Shown here: positions 9,310 through 17,705 of the stretch, in pieces
Layout of the letters: every line of letters begins with the position of its first letter
Numbering within the stretch: position 1 is the stretch's first letter
Source: Qipengyuania marisflavi
GTDB taxonomy: Bacteria; Pseudomonadota; Alphaproteobacteria; Sphingomonadales; Sphingomonadaceae
Assembly: GCF_005884405.1 (NCBI RefSeq)
Contig: NZ_VCAO01000001.1
Location: forward strand, 1-64,000
DNA length: 64,000 nucleotides
Reading direction: 5' to 3'
Program-made: the position numbers and the translations under genes
The notes under the pieces: generated by a model
Seen by the model: the letters and a program-made list of their open reading frames with translations, nothing else
The model's database searches: none
What the model was told of the DNA's origin: nothing

Positions 9310-9686
9310 GGCTGGATCTCCCCTGCGAGCTTGTCCGCGATGCGCTGCTCGAGTTCGGAGGTTGCGTCTTCGGCAGCGCCCGCGAGCACGGCCTCGGCAA
9401 CCAGCACCACGCGGCCGTCATGGCCCATGTCGGCAACGGCGCTTTCGGCGGCCTTGAGGTAGGCAAGGCTAGCCGCCTGGACGACCGCCGGATCGGCATC
9501 GGCGCGCGCGGCTTCCTCGACGAATGTCCCGATGGTCTCGGCGAGCCGGACCGTGACGATCCGCTGCTCTGGCGAGCTGGTGACCTGCTGCGTAATCCAC
9601 GCACCCCACAGGAGCGCGGCAACGAGCAAGGCTACGGCGAGGAGTTTCGGGCCCAGCTGGCTAAGTGGGAGGTTCAGTCTATCCAT
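9306..9686 (-). CDS. trbI: TrbI-like F-type conjugation protein
   Basis: A 126-residue protein with one N-terminal membrane helix (LLAVALLVAALLWGAWI) and a helical periplasmic tail containing VTVRLAETIGTFVEEAAR. Size, topology and position between traC and traW match TrbI of F-type systems, an inner-membrane protein that affects pilus retraction. The start at 9686 is preferred because it gives the short N-terminal cytoplasmic part expected; upstream in-frame sequence overlaps the neighbouring gene and is low-complexity antisense translation. It overlaps the small membrane gene by 8 nt. The assignment is partly positional. Confidence 0.75.
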   Translation of the reverse strand: MDRLNLPLSQLGPKLLAVALLVAALLWGAWITQQVTSSPEQRIVTVRLAETIGTFVEEAARADADPAVVQAASLAYLKAAESAVADMGHDGRVVLVAEAVLAGAAEDATSELEQRIADKLAGEIQP

Positions 9687-10086
9687 GGCGGGGAGATCCT
9701 TCGGCGAGGCGGCGATCGAGGCGGCGCAGGAAAGCCGGCAATCGCAGCAGGGCGAGGCCGCCGGCTGCGATGAGGAATGCGATCTGGAGGTCCTGGGCAA
9801 AGAAGCGGCGCGCGACCGGTTCAGCGGTGCGGTAATGGTCGGCAAGATTGCCGATCTGCGCGAACAGCGCCGTCAGGTCCCATCCAGCGATGAGAAGGAA
9901 CACGAACAGCGGCAGGCCGAGGACCAGCAGCAGCGTGCTCGCCGCGAAGCTTGCCGTTTCGATCAGCACCAGGCAGGTGCCCTGGGACAGCGCCAGCCAG
10001 TCGATCACACGGTGCTTGTCGCGGGCTTGTCTGACTGACGGAAGCGGCACGCGATCTATGAGCGTGGTGGTCTCGAGCACCATCAT
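9679..10086 (-). CDS. Small membrane protein between traC and trbI, unknown function
   Basis: A 135-residue protein with two or three hydrophobic segments (about 34-72 and 99-118) and basic ends. It overlaps the 3' end of traC by 4 nt and the 5' end of trbI by 8 nt, so it is translated as part of the operon and is unlikely to be a chance frame. I do not recognise a named family. Its position inside the core secretion operon suggests a membrane accessory of pilus assembly or of the TraC ATPase, but this is inference from position only. Confidence 0.75.
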   Translation of the reverse strand: MMVLETTTLIDRVPLPSVRQARDKHRVIDWLALSQGTCLVLIETASFAASTLLLVLGLPLFVFLLIAGWDLTALFAQIGNLADHYRTAEPVARRFFAQDLQIAFLIAAGGLALLRLPAFLRRLDRRLAEGSPRHG

Positions 10087-12632
10087 GCGCCTCCTTCCAC
10101 ACCTGCGACCAGCGCGACTGCGCGCTCGAGCGGCATGCCGTTTTCGACATGGCGGCGGATCGCGGCATAGGTGTCAGGATCGGAGGAGAAGATGGTTGCC
10201 GAGAGTGGGTCGAGCACCAGGCGTCCAACGGCTTCCATCTCGGGACCTTTGAGGTAGATCTCGCTGTACTCGGTGCCCGAGCGCTTGAGGCTGCGGATCA
10301 GCGTCTCGGTCCGGTCGTCCATGTCGAGCCGGGCCTCCTTGCGGAAATCGGCGATGGTCTCGGGCTTCTGTTGGAGCACCAGCATCCAGTCGCTGTTTTC
10401 GAGCGCGGCGCGCGCACCATCGGACTTGTAGTAGTCGTTCAAGGACTGGGTCGCGGTCGCAAGCGCGCCGCCATATTTGCGCGCGGTGCGGGCATAGGTC
10501 TCGACGAACTCGCCCATCGAACCGCCCTTGAGCATCGCCCAGGCCTCGTCGATCAGCAGCAGCTTCTTGGTCGAGCGCGACGAGCGCGTCATCGCCTGAC
10601 CGGTCATGAACATGATTGCCGAGAGGACAACGCTTCGAAGCTCCTCGCGGGACGCGAGGTCGCTCATCTCGAAGACGGTGAAATCGTCTTCGAGCGCGAA
10701 ACTCGCTTTCCCCGAGAAGAACCCGGCATAGCTGCCACCGCGGCAGAAGGGCGCGATCGCTGTGGCGAGATCCTTGCCCGCCTCGTTCTCGCTCTGATGG
10801 AGCGCATGCGCGACGTCGTCGATCGCCCCGCCGCTGCCGAGCGCTTCCCACACCTGCGTCACCGCGCGGTCGATCAGCCCGCGCTCCGTGTCCGAAGGCG
10901 CGGCGCTTGGCCGCGCCATCTGGCCAACGATGGCCTTGATCATGGCGAAGCAGTCGAGCCGGTAATCCTCGTCTTCATGCGCGCGCGCATCGTCGACCAT
11001 CGAGAAGGGGTTGAGCGAGAATCCCGAGGCGAGCGTGAACTCGACGAAGCGGCCGCCCTGTAACTTGACCGAATGCTCAAAACTGCGTCCGTCGTCGATC
11101 ACCACGACCTTGGCGCCCGCGCCGCGCAGCGCGGCGCACAGCTCCTGCAGCAGCACCGACTTGCCCGAGCCCGACTTTCCGCAGATCGCGATGTTGTGGT
11201 TGCCCGCCGCGTTCTCGAAGGGCGACCAGAAGAAGGGCTGGCCGCGCCGTCCGAGGAGCAGCAGGTGCGGGATCGTCCCGCCGAGATACTCGCCCTGCAG
11301 GGGGGCGATATTGGCCGCGGTGGTCGAGAGCATGGTCCGGAAGCGTTTGAGCCGCGCAAGGTCGTGGACCAGACCATCGGCGAGGCTCAACGGGAACGAG
11401 GCGACGAGGCCCTGGAGCTGGAGGAAGCGCTCGTCGGCAAGGTCCCATCCGGCCGCCTTGTAGATCGCCTTGACCGTGCGCTCATGCGCATCGCCTTCGC
11501 CGAGCGGCGAGATCGTGGTGAGACCATAGAACAGCTTGACGAGCTTCTTGCCCGCCTGGAGTTCGGCCTGGACGTGTCTCCATTCGGCCGATTGCTCGCC
11601 AAGCCTAGGGAGGAAGCGCGCGCTCTTCGTTTCCGAAAGGCTGGTGGTGCGCATGAACTTGTAGCCGGCGCGCGCCGAGGCGGCCTCCTGGTCGGGATAG
11701 TGCAGGCACAGCATTGTCGCGGCGGGACAGGGAAAGCGCAGCTTGTCAGTAAACATGTCGCCGATGAGCCGCGCGCATTCCCACGGTGCCCAGCGCTCAG
11801 GGGTAGAGCGCACGCCGTAATGGCGCACATCGAAGCGGTCGGGATAGCATTCACCTACCTGAGGCACGCCATCTCGCGAGCGCCCGGTCTCGCGGAAGCG
11901 CTCGGTGCGCAAGATAAGCCGGTCGTCCTCGACCTCGAGTTCGATATCGCGGCGGATGGCCTGCGCGTCGAGCGTGTCCTCGCGGTTCCAGTGGGTGAGA
12001 TCGGGTTCGCGCGCTGTCGTCGGCGAGGTGAGTTCGTCGACCAGTGCGAGCAGGCCTGCGGGCTCGAGCCTGTTCGATGCAAGGCCGAGCGAGTTCAGCA
12101 TCCCCGCCATCCCGTCGCGGCATTCGGTGAGTTCTGCATCGGTCACGTTTCCGGGCACCGGAACGCCCAGCGACAGCACGAGACGCACATGGCGCGCATG
12201 AAACGGCGCGTGTGCCGAGCCCGACTTCCAGACGAGATCGTAGAGCCGGTTGGTGCGGGCCTTCGCGATCGCTTCGTAGATCCCGCCCTGCTCGTAGCGC
12301 GGCGCGAACCAGGGGCCGACGATGGCGCCGATGCGCGGAGACGCGAAGTTCAGCACCTGCAAACAGGCGCCTTGCGGCAGGCTCTCGGAGAAGAACTGCC
12401 CGAGGATTTCACCGGTGCGCTCATCGGCGCCGATGAGCGGGGTGACTTCGAGAATGAAGCCCTTCGAGTGCGCGTTCCGGTAGAGCCCCGGGCCCTCGTC
12501 ATAGATGCGGTACGGAAGCCAGTCCGACAGCATGTCGAGCGCGAAACGCGGCTGCGCATGGTCGGCTTTCTTCGCATCGCCGAACAGGCCAGCGAGGAGC
12601 GCGTCGCGCGCAGAGGATAGCGAGAGGTTCAC
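10083..12632 (-). CDS. traC: TraC, type IV secretion ATPase (VirB4 homologue)
   Basis: An 849-residue cytoplasmic ATPase that powers pilus assembly at the inner membrane. It shows the F-type TraC N-terminal domain, a Walker A motif (GKSGSGKS, about residue 484), a Walker B motif (LLLIDEAW, about residue 690) and the downstream ATATQSLNDYY segment typical of VirB4/TraC ATPases. The length equals F TraC. It overlaps traV upstream by 4 nt and the small membrane gene downstream by 4 nt. No damage is seen, so the core motor of the system appears intact despite the traG truncation. Confidence 0.94.
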   Translation of the reverse strand: MNLSLSSARDALLAGLFGDAKKADHAQPRFALDMLSDWLPYRIYDEGPGLYRNAHSKGFILEVTPLIGADERTGEILGQFFSESLPQGACLQVLNFASPRIGAIVGPWFAPRYEQGGIYEAIAKARTNRLYDLVWKSGSAHAPFHARHVRLVLSLGVPVPGNVTDAELTECRDGMAGMLNSLGLASNRLEPAGLLALVDELTSPTTAREPDLTHWNREDTLDAQAIRRDIELEVEDDRLILRTERFRETGRSRDGVPQVGECYPDRFDVRHYGVRSTPERWAPWECARLIGDMFTDKLRFPCPAATMLCLHYPDQEAASARAGYKFMRTTSLSETKSARFLPRLGEQSAEWRHVQAELQAGKKLVKLFYGLTTISPLGEGDAHERTVKAIYKAAGWDLADERFLQLQGLVASFPLSLADGLVHDLARLKRFRTMLSTTAANIAPLQGEYLGGTIPHLLLLGRRGQPFFWSPFENAAGNHNIAICGKSGSGKSVLLQELCAALRGAGAKVVVIDDGRSFEHSVKLQGGRFVEFTLASGFSLNPFSMVDDARAHEDEDYRLDCFAMIKAIVGQMARPSAAPSDTERGLIDRAVTQVWEALGSGGAIDDVAHALHQSENEAGKDLATAIAPFCRGGSYAGFFSGKASFALEDDFTVFEMSDLASREELRSVVLSAIMFMTGQAMTRSSRSTKKLLLIDEAWAMLKGGSMGEFVETYARTARKYGGALATATQSLNDYYKSDGARAALENSDWMLVLQQKPETIADFRKEARLDMDDRTETLIRSLKRSGTEYSEIYLKGPEMEAVGRLVLDPLSATIFSSDPDTYAAIRRHVENGMPLERAVALVAGVEGGA

Positions 12633-13213
12633 TTGGGCTCTCCTTCGGGCAGAACAGGGTGGGGCACCTGGCCGGGGGAGGGGGAACGACCAGGTGCCCC
12701 GGGGTCCGGCGCTTTGGCACCGGGCAGCTCCGTCAGATCCTGTGAGGGGATGACCAGGACATCGGGAGGCTGCTGGGGGGAGGGATTGGAATGCTGGAAT
12801 GGACGTGCTTCTGCGGCGGCGGGCGGCGGGCCTTCCGCTTCAGCCGGGCGCGCCAGTGCGCGCAGAACGTCGCCGGTCGAACGCGGCGCGCGCCAGCGCT
12901 CGGCAGCGCGATCGGGCAGCACGACATGAACGACCCGGGCCTCGTGGATGCGGCCCGCCTCGTCGCGGTAGCCCGCAACGACGATCCGCAATTCGCGATC
13001 ACCGACCCCGTGCGCTCGCGCAGAGGCATGACCGGACCGTTCTGCCTGTGAAGCGCGGGTGGCGGCATCGTCGATCATCGAGGTTGGCGCGCAGCTTCCC
13101 TCCGGCGCGCGGCAGGAAAAGTCGCCCTTGACGTTGCCGCCAAGCGTCGCGCAGCTGGCGATCATCAAGGAGAGGGTTGCCGTCGCTCCGACACGGGTCA
13201 CACGGCCGCTCAT
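12629..13213 (-). CDS. traV: TraV, outer-membrane core-complex lipoprotein
   Basis: A 194-residue lipoprotein: the hydrophobic N-terminus ends in the lipobox SLMIASC (Cys 21), followed by a short TraV-like region with two further cysteines (FSCRAPEGSC) and a long proline-rich C-terminus (about residues 125-194). TraV with TraK and TraB forms the outer-membrane-spanning core, as VirB7 does. The start at 13213 gives the lipobox and an ATGA overlap with dsbC; further upstream the frame is only antisense to dsbC. The proline-rich tail is low in sequence information, so family support comes mostly from the N-terminus and order. Confidence 0.82.
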   Translation of the reverse strand: MSGRVTRVGATATLSLMIASCATLGGNVKGDFSCRAPEGSCAPTSMIDDAATRASQAERSGHASARAHGVGDRELRIVVAGYRDEAGRIHEARVVHVVLPDRAAERWRAPRSTGDVLRALARPAEAEGPPPAAAEARPFQHSNPSPQQPPDVLVIPSQDLTELPGAKAPDPGAPGRSPSPGQVPHPVLPEGEPK

Positions 13214-14088
13214 TGCTTCAATCCGGTCTTGGCATTGGCAAATGCGCGCAGTGTCTTTGCATCGCGGTAGCCGTGCAGCACCGCACCGTCGCGCGCTCTG
13301 ACGATCACCGGGGTTCCGGCAAAGCCGTTGGCCTGTGCAAAGGCTTCGTTGGCATCGAGCGCAGCTGCTTTCTTGCAGGCAGCGCGCGGTTCGAGGTGCT
13401 TGCCGGTGTAGGCGGCATGGAGCGCCCCGACCGGATCGGCGGCGCACAGCACCGCCTCGGACATGCGGCGGCTCGATGCGCCGAAGATCGAGATCGGCCG
13501 CTCCTCGACAAGGACGCCTGCCTTCTCGAGTTCGCCGGTGAGCCGCTTGCAGTAGCCGCACTGGAAATCCGAGAAGACAACCAGCTTCGGCCCCTTGGGA
13601 TTGCCCCACAGGATCGCGCCTACTGCGGGCAAGACTTTGAGATCGACATGCGTCGCGGCCCGCCTGTCGCGGGGTTCTGCAACGTCGTGCCGACCGGCAG
13701 TGTCCTCGCCGGCAGCGCGGGCTGCGCCGGCGGCGAGCAGGTCGGGATTGAGTTCAAGCAGGCGCGCGGCGGTTACGTCGCGCCGCTCCTCCATGTCGTA
13801 GAGCCGCCCGACGAAGAGGTAGCGTGCCGCTTCGTCGATGTAGAACAGCGTCTCTCCCGAGACGACCTCGCACCACGGCGCGAATGTCTTGCAATCGAGC
13901 GCGTCGATCGGTGTCTTGGGCAGACGAAGCTTGAGCGCTTCAACCACATTCTGCGTGATCGCGGCCTGCGCCGGCATGGCGGTCACTACCGCGACACCGC
14001 TTGTAAGGAGGGCTGCTGCGCTGGCGGCGGCGAGCGATATGTGCGCGGCGCGCGCCTTGAGGCCGGGCCGCTGGTTCGAGTAGTTCAT
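13210..14088 (-). CDS. dsbC: DsbC-like periplasmic disulfide isomerase of the tra operon
   Basis: A 292-residue protein with an N-terminal membrane/signal segment (about 18-40), an N-terminal dimerisation-like region containing APWCEVVSGETLFYIDEAARYLFVG-type sequence, and a thioredoxin fold with a CGYC active site near residue 176, preceded by VVFSDFQ. A later segment, GFAGTPVIVRARDGAVLHGY, supplies the cis-proline region. This is the layout of DsbC/TrbB-type isomerases linked to F-type transfer systems, where they fold Cys-rich TraN, TraU and TraH. It overlaps traV and traB by 4 nt each. Confidence 0.88.
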   Translation of the reverse strand: MNYSNQRPGLKARAAHISLAAASAAALLTSGVAVVTAMPAQAAITQNVVEALKLRLPKTPIDALDCKTFAPWCEVVSGETLFYIDEAARYLFVGRLYDMEERRDVTAARLLELNPDLLAAGAARAAGEDTAGRHDVAEPRDRRAATHVDLKVLPAVGAILWGNPKGPKLVVFSDFQCGYCKRLTGELEKAGVLVEERPISIFGASSRRMSEAVLCAADPVGALHAAYTGKHLEPRAACKKAAALDANEAFAQANGFAGTPVIVRARDGAVLHGYRDAKTLRAFANAKTGLKQ

Positions 14089-15368
14089 TGGGGTGTGCTC
14101 CTGACATGGACGCCGTCGAGAAAGACGATCTCGACTGCGATGCCGGTCGGCATCTCGACGACGGGTTGGTACTGTTCTGCGCGTTCGATGAGGTATTTGC
14201 TGACCGTGTCGGCGGCTTCGCCCGCGCCCTGGCCGAGGCCGCCTGCGAGAATGTCGGTCGGCGAGAGCGCGTCGCGCCTGCCGTCGCTGCCGACAGGCTG
14301 CGCAAAGATGCCGTTGGCATTGGCCGAGAAGCCGCGTCCGAACCCGCCGACGATCCCGGCGAGCAGCGCCTGGCTGACGAGGCTGCCTTCGCGGCTGACG
14401 ACATTGCCGCGAACGCCCGACTTGCCGGCAAAGGCGATGAACCCCTTGACCTCGCTCACCGCAAAGCGTCCGCCCGGTTGCGCACAGGTCATGCGCACAA
14501 GCTTGACGTAAACCTTCTCGGCCGAGAGATCGCCGCGCGCCGCGCCGTTGACGAGGCAGCCGGTGAGATCGGTGGTGAGAAGCTTGTTGCCCTGCAGCAC
14601 CGAGCGCGCCGGACCGGTGATACGCAGCACCACGGGCAGCGGATCGCTCTGGCTGGTAACGCCCGTCGAGGCGTCGACCCCGACGATCACGGTGGCAGGT
14701 GCATAGCTGTTGGGCGGCAGGTAATCGCGGCTTGCCTCGAGCAGCAGCGTCGGCGCGCTTTCGATTGCCTTGGTCTTGGCGGCGCCCGGCTTGTCGGATG
14801 AGAAACTCAGCAGGCTTGCCTTGGGTTCGCTGGGTGGCTCGAGCGCTCCGGGAGGGAAGCCCGGAGCCCGCGGATCGGCTGAGGGAACCGGCGTAACTGG
14901 GGGATTGGCGCGCACCGTCTCGAGTTCCGAGCGCAAGGCGGCGTTCTCGGCCGAGATCGCATCGATCGCCGCCTGACCGTCGCTGATCATCCGCGCGTTT
15001 TCGCCGCGCAATGTCTCGAGCTCCTGCTCGATCGAGGCCTTGGGAAGCTGGCTTTCCTGCAGGTCCTTGATCGCGCGGCCCTGCGCATCAAGACGGTTGC
15101 CATAAGTGGCGACGAATTCGCGCTGCGAGAGATTGCGATTGACCAGCGCGCCGGTCTCGATCGTGGTCGCGCCCGCGCCGCCGGCGCCGGCTTCATCCTC
15201 GCCGCCGAAGATGAACATCGAACCGGAGATGAGTGCCACCCCGCCGATGCCGGCGAGCAGCAGCTTCTGGCGCTGCGCGACCGTGCGGTTGAGATTGCGC
15301 CGGGCTTCGCCGCGCGTCTCGTCCTTGGGCGCTGCGGCGGGCGTATCGTGTCTGTCGGTATCGGCCAT
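14085..15368 (-). CDS. traB: TraB, inner-membrane-anchored core-complex protein (VirB10-like)
   Basis: A 427-residue protein with a cytoplasmic N-terminus, one membrane helix at about 36-55, a coiled-coil region (about 95-150, RAIKDLQ ... SELETVRAN), a proline-rich linker (about 150-185) and a VirB10-like C-terminal beta domain containing DLTGCLVNGAARGDLSAEK and GVRGNVVSREG. TraB spans the periplasm and joins inner and outer membrane complexes. It is slightly shorter than F TraB (475). It overlaps traK by one base and dsbC by 4 nt. Confidence 0.92.
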   Translation of the reverse strand: MADTDRHDTPAAAPKDETRGEARRNLNRTVAQRQKLLLAGIGGVALISGSMFIFGGEDEAGAGGAGATTIETGALVNRNLSQREFVATYGNRLDAQGRAIKDLQESQLPKASIEQELETLRGENARMISDGQAAIDAISAENAALRSELETVRANPPVTPVPSADPRAPGFPPGALEPPSEPKASLLSFSSDKPGAAKTKAIESAPTLLLEASRDYLPPNSYAPATVIVGVDASTGVTSQSDPLPVVLRITGPARSVLQGNKLLTTDLTGCLVNGAARGDLSAEKVYVKLVRMTCAQPGGRFAVSEVKGFIAFAGKSGVRGNVVSREGSLVSQALLAGIVGGFGRGFSANANGIFAQPVGSDGRRDALSPTDILAGGLGQGAGEAADTVSKYLIERAEQYQPVVEMPTGIAVEIVFLDGVHVRSTPQ

Positions 15369-16123
15369 TATTCGAGCCCTCCCTTCGCAAAGACGAGGAA
15401 GGCCTGCGTGCTCTCGCCGGGCTGGAGACTGTCGCGGCCATAGGCAAAGGCCAGCGCCCCGGCGGGCGCCTCGCGTTCACCGGCAAGGTCGACGGGCATC
15501 GGGCCGAGATTGCGCAGGGTGAAGGCCTGACCGATCAGCTCGGCACCTTCATATTCGGCGACCTGCTGCACTTCGAGGCTGTCGGTGCGGCGTGGTCGCG
15601 AGAGTTCGGCGCGCGCCCGGAAGCCCGGCAGAACACCGTCGCTCGCCATCGCCTCGATCAGGCGGATCGCGGCTTCGTCGCGCGTCGCTGCATAGCCTTC
15701 CCATTCGCTCGCCTGGGACTTGGCGAGCGCGGGATTGGTGACGAAGAGCTGGCTCGCTTCCTCGCCATCGACGCGGCAGGCGAACTTATAGACATAGCCC
15801 GCGCTGCTGGTCGCGAAGAAGCTGACTCTGGCGCTCGCATATTGCAGCGGCACCGAGACATAAATGTCGCCGCGCACCGGTTCGTGGGTCACCTCGAAAT
15901 CGTTGTAGGGATAGCCGCTCGCCATCTTCGAGACATTGGCGAAACCATCCTCGATGAGGGCGATACGGGTCAGCGCGCCGCGCGCGAGCACGCAATCGAT
16001 CGCGGCGCCATCAGCGGCCTCGACGAACTGGTCGGCATGTGCCGGTGAAGCGTAGGCGGCCGTGGCGATTGCCAGCGCAACGCTGGTCAGCGCGGCGGGG
16101 AAGGGGCGGGATAGGAGTGTCAT
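15368..16123 (-). CDS. traK: TraK, outer-membrane core-complex protein (VirB9-like)
   Basis: A 251-residue secreted protein with a signal peptide (AAYASPAHAD). The middle contains the TraK pattern (GALTRIALIEDGFANVSKM and VTHEPVRGDIYVSVP), followed by a C-terminal beta domain. TraK associates with TraV at the outer membrane and with TraB across the periplasm. Length matches F TraK (242). It overlaps traE by 4 nt and traB by 1 nt, continuing the tightly coupled operon. No anomalies are seen. Confidence 0.9.
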   Translation of the reverse strand: MTLLSRPFPAALTSVALAIATAAYASPAHADQFVEAADGAAIDCVLARGALTRIALIEDGFANVSKMASGYPYNDFEVTHEPVRGDIYVSVPLQYASARVSFFATSSAGYVYKFACRVDGEEASQLFVTNPALAKSQASEWEGYAATRDEAAIRLIEAMASDGVLPGFRARAELSRPRRTDSLEVQQVAEYEGAELIGQAFTLRNLGPMPVDLAGEREAPAGALAFAYGRDSLQPGESTQAFLVFAKGGLE

Positions 16124-16689
16124 GGGTTCTCCTCCTCGGTTTCGGTTGGGAGCTGGCGGAAGCCGGTGAGGCCGAGGCTGAGGCCGCGGCGGTTCCAGCT
16201 GAATTCGAAGCTGCGCTGCTGGCTCGCGATCACCTGCGCGCCGACAAAGGTCTTGAGCGTTCCGGTGACGGTCGCGGTGAGCGCCTGCGGGTCGACCTCC
16301 ATCCGCGAGATGACGAAGGCCTGGCTGATGTCCGAGCCGCGTTGCTCGTCGACGATCTTGACGAGCTCGGCCTTGAGGCGGCCGTGCGCAGAGGGATCTG
16401 CCACCTTCAGGACCTGTTCCATCCAGTAGTCGAGGCTCTCGGGTGCGCGATTGAGCAGCATCAGCGCGGTGTCGCGGGTGACAAGCTCGAGGTAGTGCGC
16501 ATCGGTCGCGCCGCTGCCGAGCGTCAGGCGCTCGCTCGTGACAGGCACGAGGATCATGCTTTCCTCGCGCGTTGCCGCCGCGCCGACCGCCAGCAGGCTG
16601 GTAAGGCCGAGAACGGATGCCAGCGCGGCAAAGCGGTTACGCTGCTTGAGGTGACGCTGCGCTTCCTCGTAGGCGAATTCGTGTTTCAT
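16120..16689 (-). CDS. traE: TraE, inner-membrane pilus assembly protein (VirB8-like fold)
   Basis: A 189-residue protein with a basic N-terminus (MKHEFAYEEAQRHLKQRNRF), one membrane helix at about 20-40 and a periplasmic NTF2-like domain, the layout of F TraE (188 residues). The segment GTLKTFVGAQVI is family-typical. TraE is part of the inner-membrane platform for pilus assembly. It lies 12 bp after traL and overlaps traK by 4 nt. Confidence 0.9.
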   Translation of the reverse strand: MKHEFAYEEAQRHLKQRNRFAALASVLGLTSLLAVGAAATREESMILVPVTSERLTLGSGATDAHYLELVTRDTALMLLNRAPESLDYWMEQVLKVADPSAHGRLKAELVKIVDEQRGSDISQAFVISRMEVDPQALTATVTGTLKTFVGAQVIASQQRSFEFSWNRRGLSLGLTGFRQLPTETEEENP

Positions 16690-16701
16690 GGATGTCCTCC
16701 C

Positions 16702-16989
16702 TCAGCCTGCGAGCAGGCGACAGTGGGAGGGCGGCGTGGCTTTCAGCCCGAGGAAGCTCCCCGGCAGATACCAGTAGGCAGCATGCACCAGTTTCGACCC
16801 TGCACCTGAAGCTTTGGCCTTTCGAAGGGCGAACCAGGTCATGACCGATAGGCCGGTGCCGATGATGATGTGCTGCGCAAGGATGCCCCAGGCGAACGGG
16901 ACGAGCAGTCCCGCAAACTCGTCGATGGTCCAGAAACCGATGAGCTCCGGATCGTCGAGCCGCCGTGGAACGAGGTATCTGTCGGCCAT
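16702..16989 (-). CDS. traL: TraL, small inner-membrane pilus assembly protein
   Basis: A 95-residue protein whose N-terminus (YLVPRRLDDPELIGFWTIDE) is diagnostic of TraL. It is followed by two hydrophobic segments at about 25-63, and the C-terminus ends in a short soluble tail with YWYLPGSF. TraL corresponds to VirB3 and sits with TraE and TraC at the inner membrane. It lies 26 bp after traA and 12 bp before traE, the standard A-L-E order. Confidence 0.93.
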   Translation of the reverse strand: MADRYLVPRRLDDPELIGFWTIDEFAGLLVPFAWGILAQHIIIGTGLSVMTWFALRKAKASGAGSKLVHAAYWYLPGSFLGLKATPPSHCRLLAG

Positions 16990-17015
16990 GCCGCCCTCCC
17001 GTCGTTAGACCGCGA

Positions 17016-17342
17016 TCAGATGGTCGCGGTCACGACCGAGGTGACGATCGGCACACCGGTGCCGACGCCGATACCGACACCGACCGGGACCGCGACCTGC
17101 CCGAGGGCGAAGCGGCCCGAGGCGAGCGCGATAAGCCCGCCGGCAAGGCTGAGGACGGTGATGATTTTCCCGCCCGAACCTTCGAGGAAGTCGGTAAATT
17201 TCTGCAGCGCCGGATCAAAGGTCGTATCGGCACCGGCATAGGCGGCACCGGCGCAGGCGAGCGCAATGGCGGCCGGAAGAATATAGTTGCGGGCACGAAT
17301 GCCTTTGCTGGATTGGCGCTGAAGAGTGATTGCTTTGGTCAT
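17016..17342 (-). CDS. traA: TraA-like prepropilin, first gene of the tra operon
   Basis: A 108-residue protein with a basic N-terminus, a hydrophobic leader (about 20-36) ending at a peptidase-like AAYAGAD site, and a mature part with two hydrophobic segments separated by a short polar turn (SGRFALGQ), as in F-type pilins. The start at 17342 is supported by a GGAG ribosome-binding site 6-9 bp upstream; an upstream extension to 17519 has no such support. It would be matured by the S26 peptidase encoded at 8803-9309 and assembled into the conjugative pilus. The assignment rests on size, topology and operon position, because pilin sequences diverge. Confidence 0.8.
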   Translation of the reverse strand: MTKAITLQRQSSKGIRARNYILPAAIALACAGAAYAGADTTFDPALQKFTDFLEGSGGKIITVLSLAGGLIALASGRFALGQVAVPVGVGIGVGTGVPIVTSVVTATI

Positions 17343-17376
17343 CGAGGAACTCCGTTTCGAACATTGGCAGCGATGC

Positions 17377-17391
17377 GTTCGCTGTATGTTC
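17377..17391. promoter_or_regulatory. LexA-like box before traA (GTTC-N7-GTTC)
   Basis: The + strand reads GTTCGCTGTATGTTC, 35 bp upstream of the traA start. Direct GTTC-N7-GTTC is the established LexA site of many Alphaproteobacteria. A second copy lies at 17617-17631 and shares extra bases beyond the core (TGTTCTTT). It could equally be the operator of the adjacent HTH regulator. Confidence 0.5.
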
Positions 17392-17616
17392 TTTCCTCGA
17401 TTGGAAGGCAGGGTGTAGGAAAACGGAAACTGCAGCACGCGGTATTCCGACCAAGAGAAATCGTCGATTCTGGGCAATCTGACCGGGTTTTGCGCGACCG
17501 GTGCAGACATTGCGGCCAAGAATACCGATCATTGCGCCACCCATACCGAAATCTGAGATCGAGGGACCGGAATCTGCGCGAATCAAATCGTGTGACGATG
17601 AGCCGGTTTCCTACGT

Positions 17617-17631
17617 GTTCCTTATTTGTTC
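17617..17631. promoter_or_regulatory. Second LexA-like box before the HTH regulator (GTTC-N7-GTTC)
   Basis: The + strand reads GTTCCTTATTTGTTC, 75 bp before the regulator start at 17706. Same core and spacing as the site at 17377, so the two gene groups leaving this region may share control. The rest of the 363-bp interval 17343-17705 holds no gene that I can support. Confidence 0.5.
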
Positions 17632-17705
17632 TTTTTCCTTTCCTACAGTTTGACGCGTTGCCTAGCCTGTTGGTGATTCGCTAAAGATCACCGGAAGCAG
17701 GAACA

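Noticed and set aside
10149-12620. Long open frames on the plus strand opposite traC (about 300 and 500 codons)
   Set aside because: They are antisense to a well-supported ATPase gene, have Arg/Gly-heavy composition and no recognisable domain; typical of GC-rich shadow frames.
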